Origin: Actinomycetes bacterium
GTDB lineage: Bacteria; Actinomycetota; Actinomycetes; Actinomycetales; Cellulomonadaceae
Direction of reading: 5' to 3'
Length of the DNA: 6,663 nt
NCBI GenBank assembly: GCA_023390875.1
Contig: JAEWCA010000293.1
Span: forward strand, 1-6,663
The first letter of the stretch is position 1. Each line of letters starts with the position of its first letter. The notes under the pieces were generated by a model, which saw only the letters and a list, made by a program, of their open reading frames with translations, was not told the origin of the DNA and searched no databases. Both the position numbers and the translations under genes were made by a program. Positions 5,876-6,663 of this stretch are shown here, piece after piece.

Positions 5876-5938
5876 GGTGCTCCAACCGTGAGAGAGGTGA
5901 GCAGGGGCGACCCGCTCGTCGTGCGGGAGGGGAAGGGG

Positions 5939-6663
5939 TCAGCGCCAGCGGAACAGCTTCACGCCGAGGGGCAGGAGCACGGCCGTCCAGCCGAGCATCA
6001 CGAGCATCTGCAGCAGCGGGAAGCCGGACTCGAACCAGCCGGTGGTCATCGCCTGCGTGGCGGCGCCCAGCGGGCTGAACTGCGAGACCGTCGCGAGCGT
6101 GTCGTTCATGAGCGGCCCGGGGCCGCCGAACATGCCCGAGGTGATCAGCAGCAGGAAGAACAGCGTCGACCCGACGCCCGAGGCGACGGCGGCGCGCGGC
6201 GCGCGGGCGGCGACGACGATGCCGAGCGCGGCGATCGACGCGCTGCCGAGGACGAACGCGAGCACGACGGTGCCCAGGTCGTTCGGCATCGTCAGGCCCC
6301 AGGCGAGATGGGCGACGGCGACGGCCGCTGCTGACGCGACGGTCACGACCGCCATGTTGATGAGGAAGTGCGCGACGAGCAGCGCCTGCGGGCGCATCGG
6401 CGAGCCGGAGAACCGGCGCAGCACGCCCTTCTCGCGCAGCGCCCCGAACGTCGCGGGCAGCACCGTCATGAACGGTGTCGCGACCGCCATCGCGATGACG
6501 ACGGGCAGAAGCAGCTGCACGCCCGTGACCCGCGCGAACGCGCCGGGCAGGCCGAGAGGCTCGCCGAAGCCGGGGTGCATCAGGGTGAGGGCCACGATCA
6601 TGACGCTCGGGAACAGCAGCCCGAAGAACACCGAGGCCGGGTCGCGCGACCAGACCCTGGCCT
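5939..6663 (-). CDS. ABC-2 type exporter permease, 5' end outside window
   Basis: Integral membrane subunit of an ABC-2 (drug/daunorubicin/NodJ-like) exporter; 240 residues are visible and the frame remains open to the window edge. The first visible residues, RVWSRDPASVFFGLLFP, are the usual N-terminal lead into helix 1, so only a short stretch is probably missing. Six hydrophobic segments follow. Between the second and third lies LREKGVLRRFSGSPMRPQALL, the ABC-2 signature in which a cytoplasmic 'EKGVLRRL..sP' loop contacts the ATPase. The last helix ends in LGVKLFRWR at the stop. The GTG at 6631 is internal and not the start. The ATPase partner is not in the window and probably lies immediately upstream on the minus strand. 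The substrate is unknown. Only the 3' neighbour, the OYE-type oxidoreductase, is visible. Confidence 0.9.
   Translation of the reverse strand, partial: ARVWSRDPASVFFGLLFPSVMIVALTLMHPGFGEPLGLPGAFARVTGVQLLLPVVIAMAVATPFMTVLPATFGALREKGVLRRFSGSPMRPQALLVAHFLINMAVVTVASAAAVAVAHLAWGLTMPNDLGTVVLAFVLGSASIAALGIVVAARAPRAAVASGVGSTLFFLLLITSGMFGGPGPLMNDTLATVSQFSPLGAATQAMTTGWFESGFPLLQMLVMLGWTAVLLPLGVKLFRWR

Noticed and set aside
3933..5885. 650-codon open frame on the minus strand
   Set aside because: Arg/Pro/Gly-rich shadow of the oxidoreductase and toxin genes, without recognisable domains; long spurious frames are expected at this GC content.
5911..5927. CCCGC-N7-GCGGG stem between the permease and the oxidoreductase as a terminator or attenuator
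   Set aside because: A 5-bp GC stem without a T-run is not distinguishable from background in this composition.
1..6663. CRISPR array, tRNA/rRNA genes, insertion sequences
   Set aside because: No regularly spaced repeats, no RNA gene signatures, no transposase-like frame and no terminal inverted repeats were seen.

Overview
The window is very GC-rich and its codons end almost entirely in G or C. The SIP gene looks leaderless, with a TANNNT -10 element and a DtxR/IdeR-like iron box. Together these point to a high-GC actinobacterium, plausibly of the Cellulomonas/Micrococcales type. That placement is an inference; no rRNA or marker gene is present to fix it.

Layout. (1) 1-2732 is an iron-acquisition block. 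It starts with the 3' part of a long FhuB-type (double FecCD) siderophore permease. A small PH-like gene of unknown role follows on the minus strand (1284-1664). A 105-base divergent regulatory region separates that gene from a siderophore-interacting flavoreductase (SIP, 1770-2732). This region holds an iron box, a second perfect palindrome and a -10 element whose predicted start point falls on the GTG of the SIP gene. (2) 2733-4601 is an AbiEi/AbiEii-like type IV toxin-antitoxin module. It comprises an A/T-rich promoter with a 14-bp inverted repeat over the -10 and start codon, a 336-aa wHTH antitoxin-like regulator, and a nucleotidyltransferase toxin overlapping it by ATGA. The toxin is split in two by an apparent -1 frameshift near 4236: the N-terminal catalytic part ends at 4248 and the C-terminal part continues in another frame to 4601. 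(3) 4602-4738 is a convergent spacer with hairpins. (4) 4739-6663 is a minus-strand pair: an ABC-2 exporter permease (cut by the window edge) followed 63 bases later by an Old Yellow Enzyme-family flavin oxidoreductase.

How the genes fit together. The permease imports ferric siderophore and SIP reduces it in the cytoplasm to release iron, with SIP apparently repressed when iron is plentiful. The toxin-antitoxin module looks like a separately regulated accessory insert between this block and the exporter/oxidoreductase pair. The points most worth a second look are the split toxin, the operator-like palindrome on the antitoxin start, and the compact iron-box/leaderless architecture of the SIP gene.
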